Assembly: GCA_038253885.1 (NCBI GenBank)
Contig: JBBSGP010000011.1
Span: forward strand, 20,622 to 84,621
Direction: 5' to 3'
DNA length: 64,000 nucleotides
Source of the DNA: JALZAQ01 sp038253885
GTDB lineage: Bacteria; Gemmatimonadota; Gemmatimonadetes; Gemmatimonadales; Gemmatimonadaceae
Position numbers and translations under genes: made by a program. Below are positions 8,488-15,648 of this stretch, piece by piece (the first letter of the stretch is position 1; each line of letters starts with the position of its first letter). The notes below the pieces were generated by a model. It was not told where the DNA came from and did not search any database. It saw only the letters and a list, made by a program, of their open reading frames with translations.

Positions 8488-9248
8488 GGCCGGTGTCGCT
8501 GCGGCTGGCCACTCACCGCCCGCCCGATCAGCATCATCCCGGCGGCTCGGGCGATGTCCACCGCGAGTGTCGACGGCACCGATGGCGTCGCCACCACCGA
8601 GAGCTGCGCCCTCGCCGCCTTGAAGGCGAGCTCGCCCGAGATCCTCCCGGTGACGAGCAGCACCAGGTCGCGCGGCACGAGGCCGTCGAGCAATGCCGCG
8701 CCGATCACCTTGTCCACGGCGTTGTGGCGCCCGATGTCCTCGGCATGATGGAGCAGGGTCTTGCCGTCGGTGAGCGCCGCCGCGTGGATGCCCCCGGTCT
8801 CCTTATAGCGGTCGCCGCGCGCGAACAGCTCCTTGAACAGCCCTCGCATGATCGGCGTGTCGAGCTCAGGCGGAGTCTGATTGCGCCGCGACACCGAGCT
8901 GAGCGATCCGAGTATCGTCGTCACCGCGCCGCAGCCGGACGCCAGCACTCTCCGCCGCTCCGTTCCTTCGACGGTATCGTAGCGCTCGGCCGGAACGTCG
9001 ACCCAGAACCCGAGCTCCTGGGTGCACGGCCGCATCCGCAGGATATCCTTGGCGCTCTCGATGTAGCCTTCTCCGTAAAGCCAACCGGCCACCAGATCAT
9101 CGAGTTGGGCGGGCGTGCACATCCAGGTCACGGCCGGTGCGCCATTGACCTCCAGCCACACCGGTGCTTCGTCCACCGCGTCGAGCGGAGAGGTGGGGCG
9201 GGGCTGATCGATGTCCGGGACGGCGGAAGGAGCCTGAGGGTCGGTCAT
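8484..9248 (-). CDS. fdhD: Formate dehydrogenase accessory sulfurtransferase
   Basis: 254 residues. FdhD moves sulfur from IscS to the molybdenum cofactor of formate dehydrogenase. Family blocks visible are DDLVAGWLYGEGYI near residue 50, the mobile loop RVLASGCGAVTT (CxxC reduced to a single Cys, as in some family members), TGGIHAAAL, AEDIGRHNAVDKVIG and VLLVTGRISGELAFKA. It heads the overlapping fdhD-mobA-mobB-dacB-moeA-methyltransferase run. The 48 bases upstream, before the pterin-synthase-like gene, contain a short hairpin (CGCCTT/AAGGCG) with no T tract. Confidence 0.95.
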   Translation of the reverse strand: MTDPQAPSAVPDIDQPRPTSPLDAVDEAPVWLEVNGAPAVTWMCTPAQLDDLVAGWLYGEGYIESAKDILRMRPCTQELGFWVDVPAERYDTVEGTERRRVLASGCGAVTTILGSLSSVSRRNQTPPELDTPIMRGLFKELFARGDRYKETGGIHAAALTDGKTLLHHAEDIGRHNAVDKVIGAALLDGLVPRDLVLLVTGRISGELAFKAARAQLSVVATPSVPSTLAVDIARAAGMMLIGRAVSGQPQRHRP

Positions 9249-9296
9249 ATTTCGAATGATGAGGCCGGACGGCGCCTTTTCAAGGCGAAGCGCGAG

Positions 9297-9719
9297 TCAG
9301 CGCGCCGGAAACTCCGCCCACAGGGTGTCGTCCTCGGCCAACACCACCCGCGTTACCCGAGCAGCATCCCCGATCGCCTGCTGCACACGCTCGGCAATGA
9401 AGCGCGCGAGGTTCTCTCCGGTGGGGATCAACATCCCATCGTTGAACTCCGGAACCTCCTTGTTGATGTTGCGCTGGTCGAAGCGCTGCTTGATCTCGAT
9501 CGAGAGAGCCCGGTCGAGAAGCCCCAGATCGATCACCATCCCCGTATCAGGATCCACCGGGCCGCTGATGGTGACGTCGCAGCGGTAGCTGTGACCATGG
9601 TAGTGGGCATTCGCGGAGCCGCCGAAGACTCGGGCGTTCTCCTCGTCCGACCAGTCCGGGCGCCGGTAGCGATGGGCCGCGGAAAACGTCACGCGGCGCG
9701 TGAGTGAAGCAGTCGCCAT
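9297..9719 (-). CDS. 6-pyruvoyl-tetrahydropterin synthase/QueD-like protein lacking key catalytic residues
   Basis: 140 residues from ATG 9719, chosen because the family begins there (TRRVTFSAAHR). Zinc-ligand histidines are kept (H16, H41, H43), as is the pterin-anchoring Glu (E119 in VVLAEDD). The segment DEENARVFG...HGHSY is close to the animal-type PTPS version. The residue aligned with the catalytic Cys of that family is Ser35, and the Asp-His pair is Asp81-Gln82 (FDQRNIN). Both substitutions are unambiguous in the codons (TCC, CAG). The protein probably binds a pterin but does not run the standard PTPS or QueD reaction. It lies 48 bases upstream of fdhD on the same strand. Confidence 0.85.
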   Translation of the reverse strand: MATASLTRRVTFSAAHRYRRPDWSDEENARVFGGSANAHYHGHSYRCDVTISGPVDPDTGMVIDLGLLDRALSIEIKQRFDQRNINKEVPEFNDGMLIPTGENLARFIAERVQQAIGDAARVTRVVLAEDDTLWAEFPAR

Positions 9720-9821
9720 GGCCGCCGATCGCTGAGGGACGTCGGACCCGAGAACAACCGCGGACGGGGGTAGCGTCAACCGAGCTCGGCGGGCGCGGAT
9801 AGGTATGACCAGCCGACCTCG

Positions 9822-10340
9822 CTAGGACTCACCCCCGGCCGATAACCTGTCGTCGTCGCTTCCGGAAATGCCTTCCGGTGTCGGTGAATCCGGAGGAACC
9901 CATGGCGTAGCCCGCTCGATGGCTGTCTGCACATCGCTGGTGCCGAACAGCCGGGCATCGAGATCCTCGTCGAGATGCGCGGCCTCGTCGTTCTCCTGAT
10001 CCGGCCGGCGCCCCAGATCGCCGTCGCCACCGCCGCCTTCTGCCAGGGGCTCGTCGATCGCCTCCGGCTCGGCATCTCGATGGATCGCATCCACCACCAG
10101 GTCGTTCTCGTACTCGGTCAATCCGATCACGTCGGTGAGAACGTGCTCGGCGATCCGTCGCTCCTCCTCCGTGCCGATTCGGCCAGCGAGGATCACCACA
10201 CCCCTCTCTACCGTCACGAGGATGCTGTCGCTGTCGATCGTGTCGTAGGTCGCAAGCTCATCGCGAACGAGATCACGGAGCTCCTGGTCGCTCATTCCCT
10301 GCGTGTCGAACAGGTCTCCTCCACCCGAGCCGCTCGCCAT
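9822..10340 (-). CDS. BON-domain protein, acidic
   Basis: 172 residues with no signal peptide. Residues about 17-87 form a BON domain (ELRDLVRDELATYDTI, then ILVTVERGVVILAGRIGTEEER, then AEHVLTDVIGLTEYENDLVV). The C-terminal half is acidic and low in complexity (EPLAEGGGGDGD, LDEDLDARLFG, SGSDDDRLS) and probably disordered. BON domains bind phospholipid or associate with envelope proteins, but many cytoplasmic examples have no known role. The genes on either side (a barrel protein upstream in transcription, pterin-synthase-like downstream) give no functional hint. About 100 bases separate it from the pterin-synthase-like start. Confidence 0.7.
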   Translation of the reverse strand: MASGSGGGDLFDTQGMSDQELRDLVRDELATYDTIDSDSILVTVERGVVILAGRIGTEEERRIAEHVLTDVIGLTEYENDLVVDAIHRDAEPEAIDEPLAEGGGGDGDLGRRPDQENDEAAHLDEDLDARLFGTSDVQTAIERATPWVPPDSPTPEGISGSDDDRLSAGGES

Positions 10341-10353
10341 GGCGTGTCCTCCG

Positions 10354-11064
10354 TCAGCGTGAATAGAGATAGGATAGTCCGAGCGACAGCACCGGACTGA
10401 GCTTCCACTCGCTCAGGCCGGACGTCGGCTTGAGGAGAGACGTACCGCCGGTTCGAGCCTGACGGTAGGCCTCCGGATAGCTGATCTGCGCGTAGTAGTT
10501 TGCCAGGTCGGCCCGGATCTCGTAGCGCCCGCCCGGCAGATAGCGCAGCCCCGCGCCGAAGGAGAACGCAAAGGGAGTGCCGAAATCGAACCCGCCGACA
10601 TCGGGGTTCTTTCCCATGTCGCTGGCCAGGCCGATACCGGCGTTCAGCGCCGGGATGAATCCGTGATAGGTTTTCTGACCCGTGAGATTGATGCTCAGTC
10701 CGAGGTCGCCGATAAGGAGATGCCACGGCTGCTCTCCGAGGTTGCGGTTCGCATCGAGCTGAGCGGGATCCTTCACCATCCGGGTCGAGAAAGTCTGCGT
10801 GACCCGGACGGCGAAGTAGGCTGGGCCGCCGAGACGAATCTGGTACCGCGCACCGATGGCCGCCCCGCCTCCTGGTGCGACACCGGCGCTTCCGCGGTTG
10901 CCGCGATAGTATCCGGTGAAGAGGCCCAGCGACTGCTTGTAGGGCACATCCGCGAACGGGCTGCGCTCGGGGGGATAGCCGATCTGCTGGGCCGTGGCGG
11001 AATGCGGCAAGGCCAGGAAGCCGAGGAATGCGGCGACAAAACCAGCCTGGGTGAAGCGAATCAC
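10354..11064 (-). CDS. Predicted outer-membrane protein of unknown function
   Basis: 236 residues from a GTG at 11064 that overlaps the gpmI stop (GTGA). A clean signal peptide (MIRFTQAGFVAAFLGFLALP, cleavage after ATAQ) is followed by a beta-rich sequence with regularly spaced aromatic strands (LGLFTGYYRGN, FAVRVTQTFS, FSFGAGLRYLPGGRYEIRADL) ending LSLGLSYLYSR, which resembles a C-terminal barrel strand. Probably an 8-10 strand barrel. An upstream extension in the same frame lies inside gpmI and is not credible. Translationally coupled to gpmI but with no evident link to glycolysis. Confidence 0.72.
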   Translation of the reverse strand: MIRFTQAGFVAAFLGFLALPHSATAQQIGYPPERSPFADVPYKQSLGLFTGYYRGNRGSAGVAPGGGAAIGARYQIRLGGPAYFAVRVTQTFSTRMVKDPAQLDANRNLGEQPWHLLIGDLGLSINLTGQKTYHGFIPALNAGIGLASDMGKNPDVGGFDFGTPFAFSFGAGLRYLPGGRYEIRADLANYYAQISYPEAYRQARTGGTSLLKPTSGLSEWKLSPVLSLGLSYLYSR

Positions 11065-12611
11065 GAGCGAGCTCCCGTATCTCTGAGGTCCACACCCGTC
11101 ATCTCGGCGGGAGACTCCACGCCGAGCATCGCGAGCACGGTCGGTCCCACATCCTGCAGCGCCGCGCCAGGGCGCAGCGCCCGGTCCCCATCGGGGTCCA
11201 CGATGACGAGCGGCACCGGACTGGTGGTGTGCGCGGTGTGTGGGCCACCCGTCACCGGGTCGATCATCAGCTCGCAGTTGCCATGATCGGCCGTCACGAT
11301 CAGACGCGCCCCCGCCAGCTCGGCTGCCTTGACCACGCGCGAGAGACAGCGGTCGACCGTCTCGACCGCGGTGATGGTGGCGGCGAGCACACCGGAGTGC
11401 CCAACCATGTCGCCATTCGCGTAGTTGCACAACACGAAATCGTACTCTCGCTTCTCGATCGCCCGGCAAAGCCCGTCGGTGAGGGCGGGCGCGCTCATCT
11501 CCGGCATCAGGTCATAGGTCGCGACCTTCTGGCTGGAAACGAGCTCCCTCACCTCGCCAGGGTAGGGGGTCTCAAAGCGGCCGTTGAAGAAGTACGTGAC
11601 GTGGGCGTACTTCTCCGTCTCGGCCGTTCTGAGCTGCGTCATCCCGCGCTCGGCGAGCACTTCCCCGACGATCCGCGAGAGCGCGAACGGGGGAAATGCC
11701 GCGGGAATGTCGAATGTCTCGTCATACATCGTCATCGACACGACTTCCGTCGCTGGGCGATCGCCGACGTCGAAGCCATCGAATCGCGGCTCGATGAGAG
11801 TCCGGACGAGCTGGCGCATTCGGTCAGCGCGATAGTTCACCAGAAAGATGCCGTCTCCATCCCGAACCGGAGCGACGGCCATTCCGTCGCGCTCGATCAC
11901 CGTGGGGATGATGAACTCGTCGGTCTCGTCGCGATCGTAGGCGGCCTGGATCGCGAGCACTGGATCGGTGGCACGCGGTCCCCGGCCTCTCACCATCGCA
12001 TCGTAGAATTTTTCGGTGCGGGTCCATCGCCTGTCCCGATCCATTCCGTAGTAGCGGCCTCCAAGAGACCCCACCAGCGCCCGACCACGCGAGACCGCCA
12101 GGAGCTCTCGCATGAAGCCGAGTCCCGATCGGGGCATCGCGTCACGGCCATCCGTGAAAGCGTGGACGGCGACGCGCGGTATCGCCTCGACCTCGGCCAG
12201 GTCGATCGCTGCGAAAAGATGCTCATCCACTGCATGAACGCCGCCCTTACCCAGAAGCCCCACCAGATGCAGCGTGCTTCCCCGGCTCTTCACCCGGCGG
12301 AGGAAGGGGACCAGAACCTCGTTCCGAAAAAAGGACCGATCACGGATCGCAGCGGAGATGCGCACCAGATCCTGCGGCACCACCCGTCCCGCGCCGAGAT
12401 TCAGATGGCCGACCTCACTGTTTCCCATCTGACCTTCCGGGAGTCCTACGGGAAGGCCGGACGCCTCCAGCAGGGTTCGGGAAGGGAGGCTCCACAACGC
12501 ATCCCACGTCGGTGCAGTCGCGAGCGCGATGGCGTTCCCTTCACGCTCACGGCGGTATCCCCACCCATCCAGCACCAGCAGCACGACTGGACGGCGTGCG
12601 GGAATTGGCAT
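11061..12611 (-). CDS. gpmI: 2,3-bisphosphoglycerate-independent phosphoglycerate mutase
   Basis: 516 residues from ATG 12611 (MPIPARRPVVLLVLDGWGYR). Interconverts 3- and 2-phosphoglycerate in glycolysis. D15 in VLDGWG and the phosphorylated S65 in MGNSEVGH are the first metal site and nucleophile. HAFTDGRDAMPRSG, RYYGMDRDRRW and the C-terminal TADHGN, then PHTAHTTSPVP complete the alkaline-phosphatase-type two-Mn site. A start 36 codons earlier would run into the divergent promoter region and has no family match. Transcribed away from the SH3 gene at 12726. Confidence 0.96.
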   Translation of the reverse strand: MPIPARRPVVLLVLDGWGYRREREGNAIALATAPTWDALWSLPSRTLLEASGLPVGLPEGQMGNSEVGHLNLGAGRVVPQDLVRISAAIRDRSFFRNEVLVPFLRRVKSRGSTLHLVGLLGKGGVHAVDEHLFAAIDLAEVEAIPRVAVHAFTDGRDAMPRSGLGFMRELLAVSRGRALVGSLGGRYYGMDRDRRWTRTEKFYDAMVRGRGPRATDPVLAIQAAYDRDETDEFIIPTVIERDGMAVAPVRDGDGIFLVNYRADRMRQLVRTLIEPRFDGFDVGDRPATEVVSMTMYDETFDIPAAFPPFALSRIVGEVLAERGMTQLRTAETEKYAHVTYFFNGRFETPYPGEVRELVSSQKVATYDLMPEMSAPALTDGLCRAIEKREYDFVLCNYANGDMVGHSGVLAATITAVETVDRCLSRVVKAAELAGARLIVTADHGNCELMIDPVTGGPHTAHTTSPVPLVIVDPDGDRALRPGAALQDVGPTVLAMLGVESPAEMTGVDLRDTGARS

Positions 12612-12725
12612 CGTTCTCGGAATTGGTTCGACGAAATGACCTATATTGTCCCGCGAGCCGCAGACCCCGAGGGTCGCTCGCTCGTGAGGCTGGAATCTAT
12701 CCCCCCACACTCGCCCCAACCAGCG
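12612..12725. promoter_or_regulatory. Divergent intergenic region between gpmI and the SH3 gene
   Basis: 114 bases between two divergent starts, AT-rich around ATGACCTATATTGTCC (about 12636-12651), which offers a -10-like hexamer on either strand. No clear TTGNNN at the right distance is visible and no Shine-Dalgarno precedes the ATG at 12726, so the exact promoters are not assigned. Confidence 0.4.
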
Positions 12726-13748
12726 ATGCGCTTCTGCTTTGCCCTCGGCTTCGTGCTGCTCGCGCCGGTGCTGGAGGCGCAGGCGACGCTGTCCGCGAGC
12801 ACGGAGCTTCTGGCGGCGCCGGGCGGCCGAGTGATCGCCGACGTGCGCCGCGGCTCACGGGTGACAACGCTGATCACACGCGGCCCGGTGACCAAGATCT
12901 CGATCGCCGGATTTCTCAGTCGTTCTGTCGCCGGTGGAAAGCGGGACAGCTTCGCCGTGTCCGTGCAGGCAGGGTCGCCGGCCCAGCTGCGCGCCGCCGC
13001 CGCACAGGGAGCGCCGGTGGTGGCGACGTTGCGTGCGGGGACGGGATTGTCTCTCGTGGCGCGCCGGGGCGAGTGGATTCAGGTCGCACGGATCGGATGG
13101 GTACCGACGCGTCTCCTCACCGCGACTGCGCCGGCCGCTGCTCCGGCTCGGGTTGCCATCGGCGCTCCGGCACGGGTTGGAATTGCGGCTCCGGCAAGGA
13201 CGCCGGCGCCGGCGCGGGACACCTCACCGGCGCCGCGGGCGCTGAGCGGCGCCATGACACCTGCGCGCGCCACGACTCTGAGCACCGCCCCAGATGGGAC
13301 TGGCCTTGCGACTCTCTCGCCTGGCGTGTCGCTGCGGCCCATCGCGCGTGATCGAGGATGGGTCCGCGTGCAGGTCGAAGGGTGGGTGAAGGAGGCGGAT
13401 CTGCTGCCTGCCGATTCGAGCGTGCTCGGCTCCCTGAGTGGCGCCGACATCCGGGCCGATCCGGGAGCGGTGCGCGGCCGAACGGTGAGATGGGACGTGC
13501 AGGTCATCGCTCGCCAGAACGCGGACCCGCTCCGGCGAGATCTCGCACCGGACGAACCGTATCTTCTCGCACGCGGACCGGGGAAGGAGAATTCACTCAT
13601 CTATCTGGCGATTCCACCAGCCCTTCTCACACTTGCCGATGGGTTGCCACCGCTTTCCCGAGCCGTCATCTCCGCGCGGATTCGCACCGGCCGCAGTGAT
13701 CCCGCTGGCGTGCCGATTCTCGACCTCCTCAGCATAGCGCGTCGATGA
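12726..13748 (+). CDS. Secreted bacterial SH3-domain protein
   Basis: 340 residues with a signal peptide (MRFCFALGFVLLAPVLEAQA). Two bacterial-SH3-like repeats are visible: GAPVVATLRAGTGLSLVARRGEWIQVARIGWVP (about 94-127) and DGTGLATLSPGVSLRPIARDRGWVRVQVEGWV (about 190-222). They are joined by an Ala-Pro-rich linker with repeated APAR units. The C-terminal 110 residues (NADPLRRDLAPDEPYLLARGPG onward) are conserved-looking but unassigned. SH3b domains commonly bind peptidoglycan, and the next two genes are L,D-transpeptidase homologues in the same operon (ATGA overlap), so a cell-wall role is likely. The 486 upstream in-frame codons are antisense to gpmI and are rejected. Confidence 0.8.
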   Translation: MRFCFALGFVLLAPVLEAQATLSASTELLAAPGGRVIADVRRGSRVTTLITRGPVTKISIAGFLSRSVAGGKRDSFAVSVQAGSPAQLRAAAAQGAPVVATLRAGTGLSLVARRGEWIQVARIGWVPTRLLTATAPAAAPARVAIGAPARVGIAAPARTPAPARDTSPAPRALSGAMTPARATTLSTAPDGTGLATLSPGVSLRPIARDRGWVRVQVEGWVKEADLLPADSSVLGSLSGADIRADPGAVRGRTVRWDVQVIARQNADPLRRDLAPDEPYLLARGPGKENSLIYLAIPPALLTLADGLPPLSRAVISARIRTGRSDPAGVPILDLLSIARR

Positions 13749-14485
13749 GCGGCTCTTCCATCCCGAACCGTGTCCGTTCGAACCCGATTCAGCCTCCATC
13801 GCCTCGGGGCGACCTCGGCGTCTTCTGGCGCCGACATCGGAGCTACGTTATCGCCATCGGGCTGCTGATCGCCGCGCTTCTGGCGATGGATAGCTGGCTC
13901 GTGCTCAAGAGACAGCGCTACCAGCGGGAGATCTCGCGGTTGCGTTCGGGAATGAGTGACTTCGAGAGAAAGCGAACAGACGCCGTGCTGGCGACGAACG
14001 AGCGCAAGATGGCTCTGATGATGGAGCTCATCCGCCGACAGGCACGCATCGATCCGCAGATCCATCTCGGCATCTCGGTGGACAGCGGGAGGATGTACCT
14101 CGAGCGCGAGGGCGCTCTGCTGCGGATCAGCGCCGCTGAGCTGGGGCCGGAGAAGCGGGTCGGAGTTCCGCCGGACACGGTCCATCTGGCGGTTCCGCGG
14201 GGAACTCGGAGCGTCCAGCGGATCCTCGAGGGCGGCGGATGGGAGGTGCCCAGATGGGTTTTCGTCGATCGCGGGCTACCGGTCCCGACTGAGCGGAGCA
14301 TCAAGGGAGCGTTGGGACCGGTTGCCGTGCTCCTGAGCGGCGGCACCGTCATCTATTCGCTCCCGAAAACAGGACCGCTCAACGACTCCTCGTATCTCAT
14401 GCCCGGCTCCGTTCGGGTGAGCGCCGGCGACCTGCGTGCCGTGCTCCCGAATCTCAAGGCCGGTACGCCGGTGTACTTTTACTGA
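13745..14485 (+). CDS. Membrane-anchored L,D-transpeptidase (YkuD)-like pseudoenzyme
   Basis: 246 residues. One N-terminal transmembrane helix (residues 34-54), a short coiled segment (QRYQREISRLRSG to QARID), then a domain that parallels the intact L,D-transpeptidase in the next gene: ISVDSGRMYLEREGALLR matches VSIADRRLWYKQRDQILF, and both proteins end GTPVY(F/I)Y. At the active-site loop the neighbour has SHGCVRL while this protein has MPGSVRV, so the catalytic Cys is Ser222 and the preceding His is Pro220. The other conserved His is also absent (IYSLPKTG). The domain is about 40 residues shorter. It should not be catalytic; a scaffold, substrate-binding or regulatory role beside the active paralogue is possible. 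Confidence 0.7.
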   Translation: MSGSSIPNRVRSNPIQPPSPRGDLGVFWRRHRSYVIAIGLLIAALLAMDSWLVLKRQRYQREISRLRSGMSDFERKRTDAVLATNERKMALMMELIRRQARIDPQIHLGISVDSGRMYLEREGALLRISAAELGPEKRVGVPPDTVHLAVPRGTRSVQRILEGGGWEVPRWVFVDRGLPVPTERSIKGALGPVAVLLSGGTVIYSLPKTGPLNDSSYLMPGSVRVSAGDLRAVLPNLKAGTPVYFY

Positions 14486-14588
14486 TGGTCGAGGGGCTCG
14501 CCACCACGCGCTCACGTCAGCGAACAGTCCCCGGAGCGCGGGGTACTTGGGAGAGCGGCGCCCCGTGCAATCCAGAGAGGCAGACGTA

Positions 14589-15449
14589 ATGCATAGATTG
14601 AAGCAGCTGGTGAGTGACAATGCGGCCTTTGCCTTCGGCTCCCTGGGAGCATGCGTGCTCCTGCTCGGCCTGAGCGGGTGGCTGCTTGCAACCACCGCCG
14701 ATATTCGCTACCGCCGCGACATCCACCGCATCGGCTTCAACCAGAACTGGCAGTTGCTGGAGGAGCTTGTCAAAGCGACGGGGGGATCGACCGACTCGCT
14801 CGAGAAGGCGCTGGCGACGGGGAGCGAAGCGACCGCCGACAAGCCCTACCTGGTGGTCAGCATTGCGGACCGGCGCCTATGGTACAAGCAGCGTGATCAG
14901 ATACTCTTCACCACGCAGGTGGCGGTGGGAAGCGGAAAGACGATGGAGAAGGTCGGGGGGAGGGAGGAGTACAAGTTTGACACGCCGCGCGGCCGCCTGG
15001 TGGTCGAGAGCAAGGAGCCGGACCCTATGTGGGTTCCTCCCGACTGGCACTACGAGGAGATGGCGAAGAAGAAAGGGCTGGGCCTCATCCACCTCGAGCG
15101 CGGCAAGAGCATCCCCTCGTCTGACGGCGCGAGCATCATTGTGGACGGCAATGACATCGTGAAGCTCTATCCCGATGGTCGGAAGGAGGTGTTGGATGCC
15201 GCCGAGGGCCACGAGATAACGGCCGGTGGGAATATCGTCATCCCGCCGTATGGGACCAACCAGCGGAAGTACAAGGATGTGCTGGGCACGCATCGGCTGT
15301 ACATGGGTGACGGGTACGGGCTGCACGGCACCAACGAGCCCAACTCGATCGGCCGCGCGGCGAGTCACGGGTGCGTGCGTCTTCGGAACGAGGACATCGC
15401 ATACCTGTACAACATTGTGCCCGTGGGGACGCCGGTTTACATATACTGA
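14589..15449 (+). CDS. L,D-transpeptidase, YkuD family, membrane-anchored
   Basis: 286 residues from ATG 14589 with GAGAGG eight bases upstream. A single N-terminal membrane helix (about 13-36) anchors a periplasmic catalytic domain. The YkuD signature is complete: H246 in GLHGTNE and S259-H260-G261-C262-V263-R264 with C262 as nucleophile. A roughly 50-residue insert between the strand VAVGSGKT and the catalytic loop is rich in Lys and Glu. Such enzymes make 3,3-crosslinks in peptidoglycan or attach lipoproteins to it. The 103 bases separating it from the pseudoenzyme gene hold no clear terminator, so co-transcription with 12726-14485 is likely. Confidence 0.92.
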   Translation: MHRLKQLVSDNAAFAFGSLGACVLLLGLSGWLLATTADIRYRRDIHRIGFNQNWQLLEELVKATGGSTDSLEKALATGSEATADKPYLVVSIADRRLWYKQRDQILFTTQVAVGSGKTMEKVGGREEYKFDTPRGRLVVESKEPDPMWVPPDWHYEEMAKKKGLGLIHLERGKSIPSSDGASIIVDGNDIVKLYPDGRKEVLDAAEGHEITAGGNIVIPPYGTNQRKYKDVLGTHRLYMGDGYGLHGTNEPNSIGRAASHGCVRLRNEDIAYLYNIVPVGTPVYIY

Positions 15450-15548
15450 CCGGCTGGTCAGTCAAGGCATTGATTCGCTGTCTCTTTGGGTGGTACGGGA
15501 CGCGGCACACTGATACCTTTATTGCCGTTCCTCGTCTTTTCCTAGGAA
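15450..15548 (+). other. Leader region upstream of the riboswitch
   Basis: 99 bases between the L,D-transpeptidase stop and the first paired base of the aptamer. I find no convincing -35/-10 pair and no terminator hairpin with a T tract, so the riboswitch could be transcribed from a promoter here or by read-through from the upstream cell-wall genes. A T-rich patch lies at about 15518-15541. Confidence 0.3.
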
Positions 15549-15648
15549 CTCCTTGTAAAGGGCAAACCGGTGCTGTCAGGCCGGGGCGCAAAGCCGTGAG
15601 ACGGTGATCTGACCGATCATCGCCCGTCTGGTTGCCAGGGAGGCAGTC
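15549..15648 (+). promoter_or_regulatory. Cyclic-di-GMP-I (GEMM-I) riboswitch, translational control of the M15 peptidase gene
   Basis: The hallmark GEMM segments are present in order: GGGCAAACC (15560-15568), GGGGCGCAAAGCC (15583-15595) and GGTTGCC (15630-15636). P1 closes CTCCTTG (15549-15555) on CAGGGAG (15636-15642). P1b pairs CCGG around 15567-15570 with CCGG at 15581-15584. P2 pairs AGACGG-TGATC with GATCA-(TCGC)-CCGTCT. The 3' strand of P1 contains most of the Shine-Dalgarno GGGAGG (15638-15643), which lies five bases before the GTG at 15649. Ligand binding, which stabilises P1, should therefore hide the ribosome site (an OFF switch). The P1b loop is not a GNRA tetraloop, a departure from the best-studied aptamer. 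Confidence 0.88.

Noticed and set aside
9249..9296. Terminator after the pterin-synthase-like gene
   Set aside because: The CGCCTT/AAGGCG stem is six pairs with a three-base loop and is not followed by T residues on the minus strand.
11229..12725. Long plus-strand reading frame in front of the SH3 gene
   Set aside because: It is antisense to gpmI with all iPGM motifs on the other strand; only the part from 12726 has a signal peptide and SH3-like sequence.
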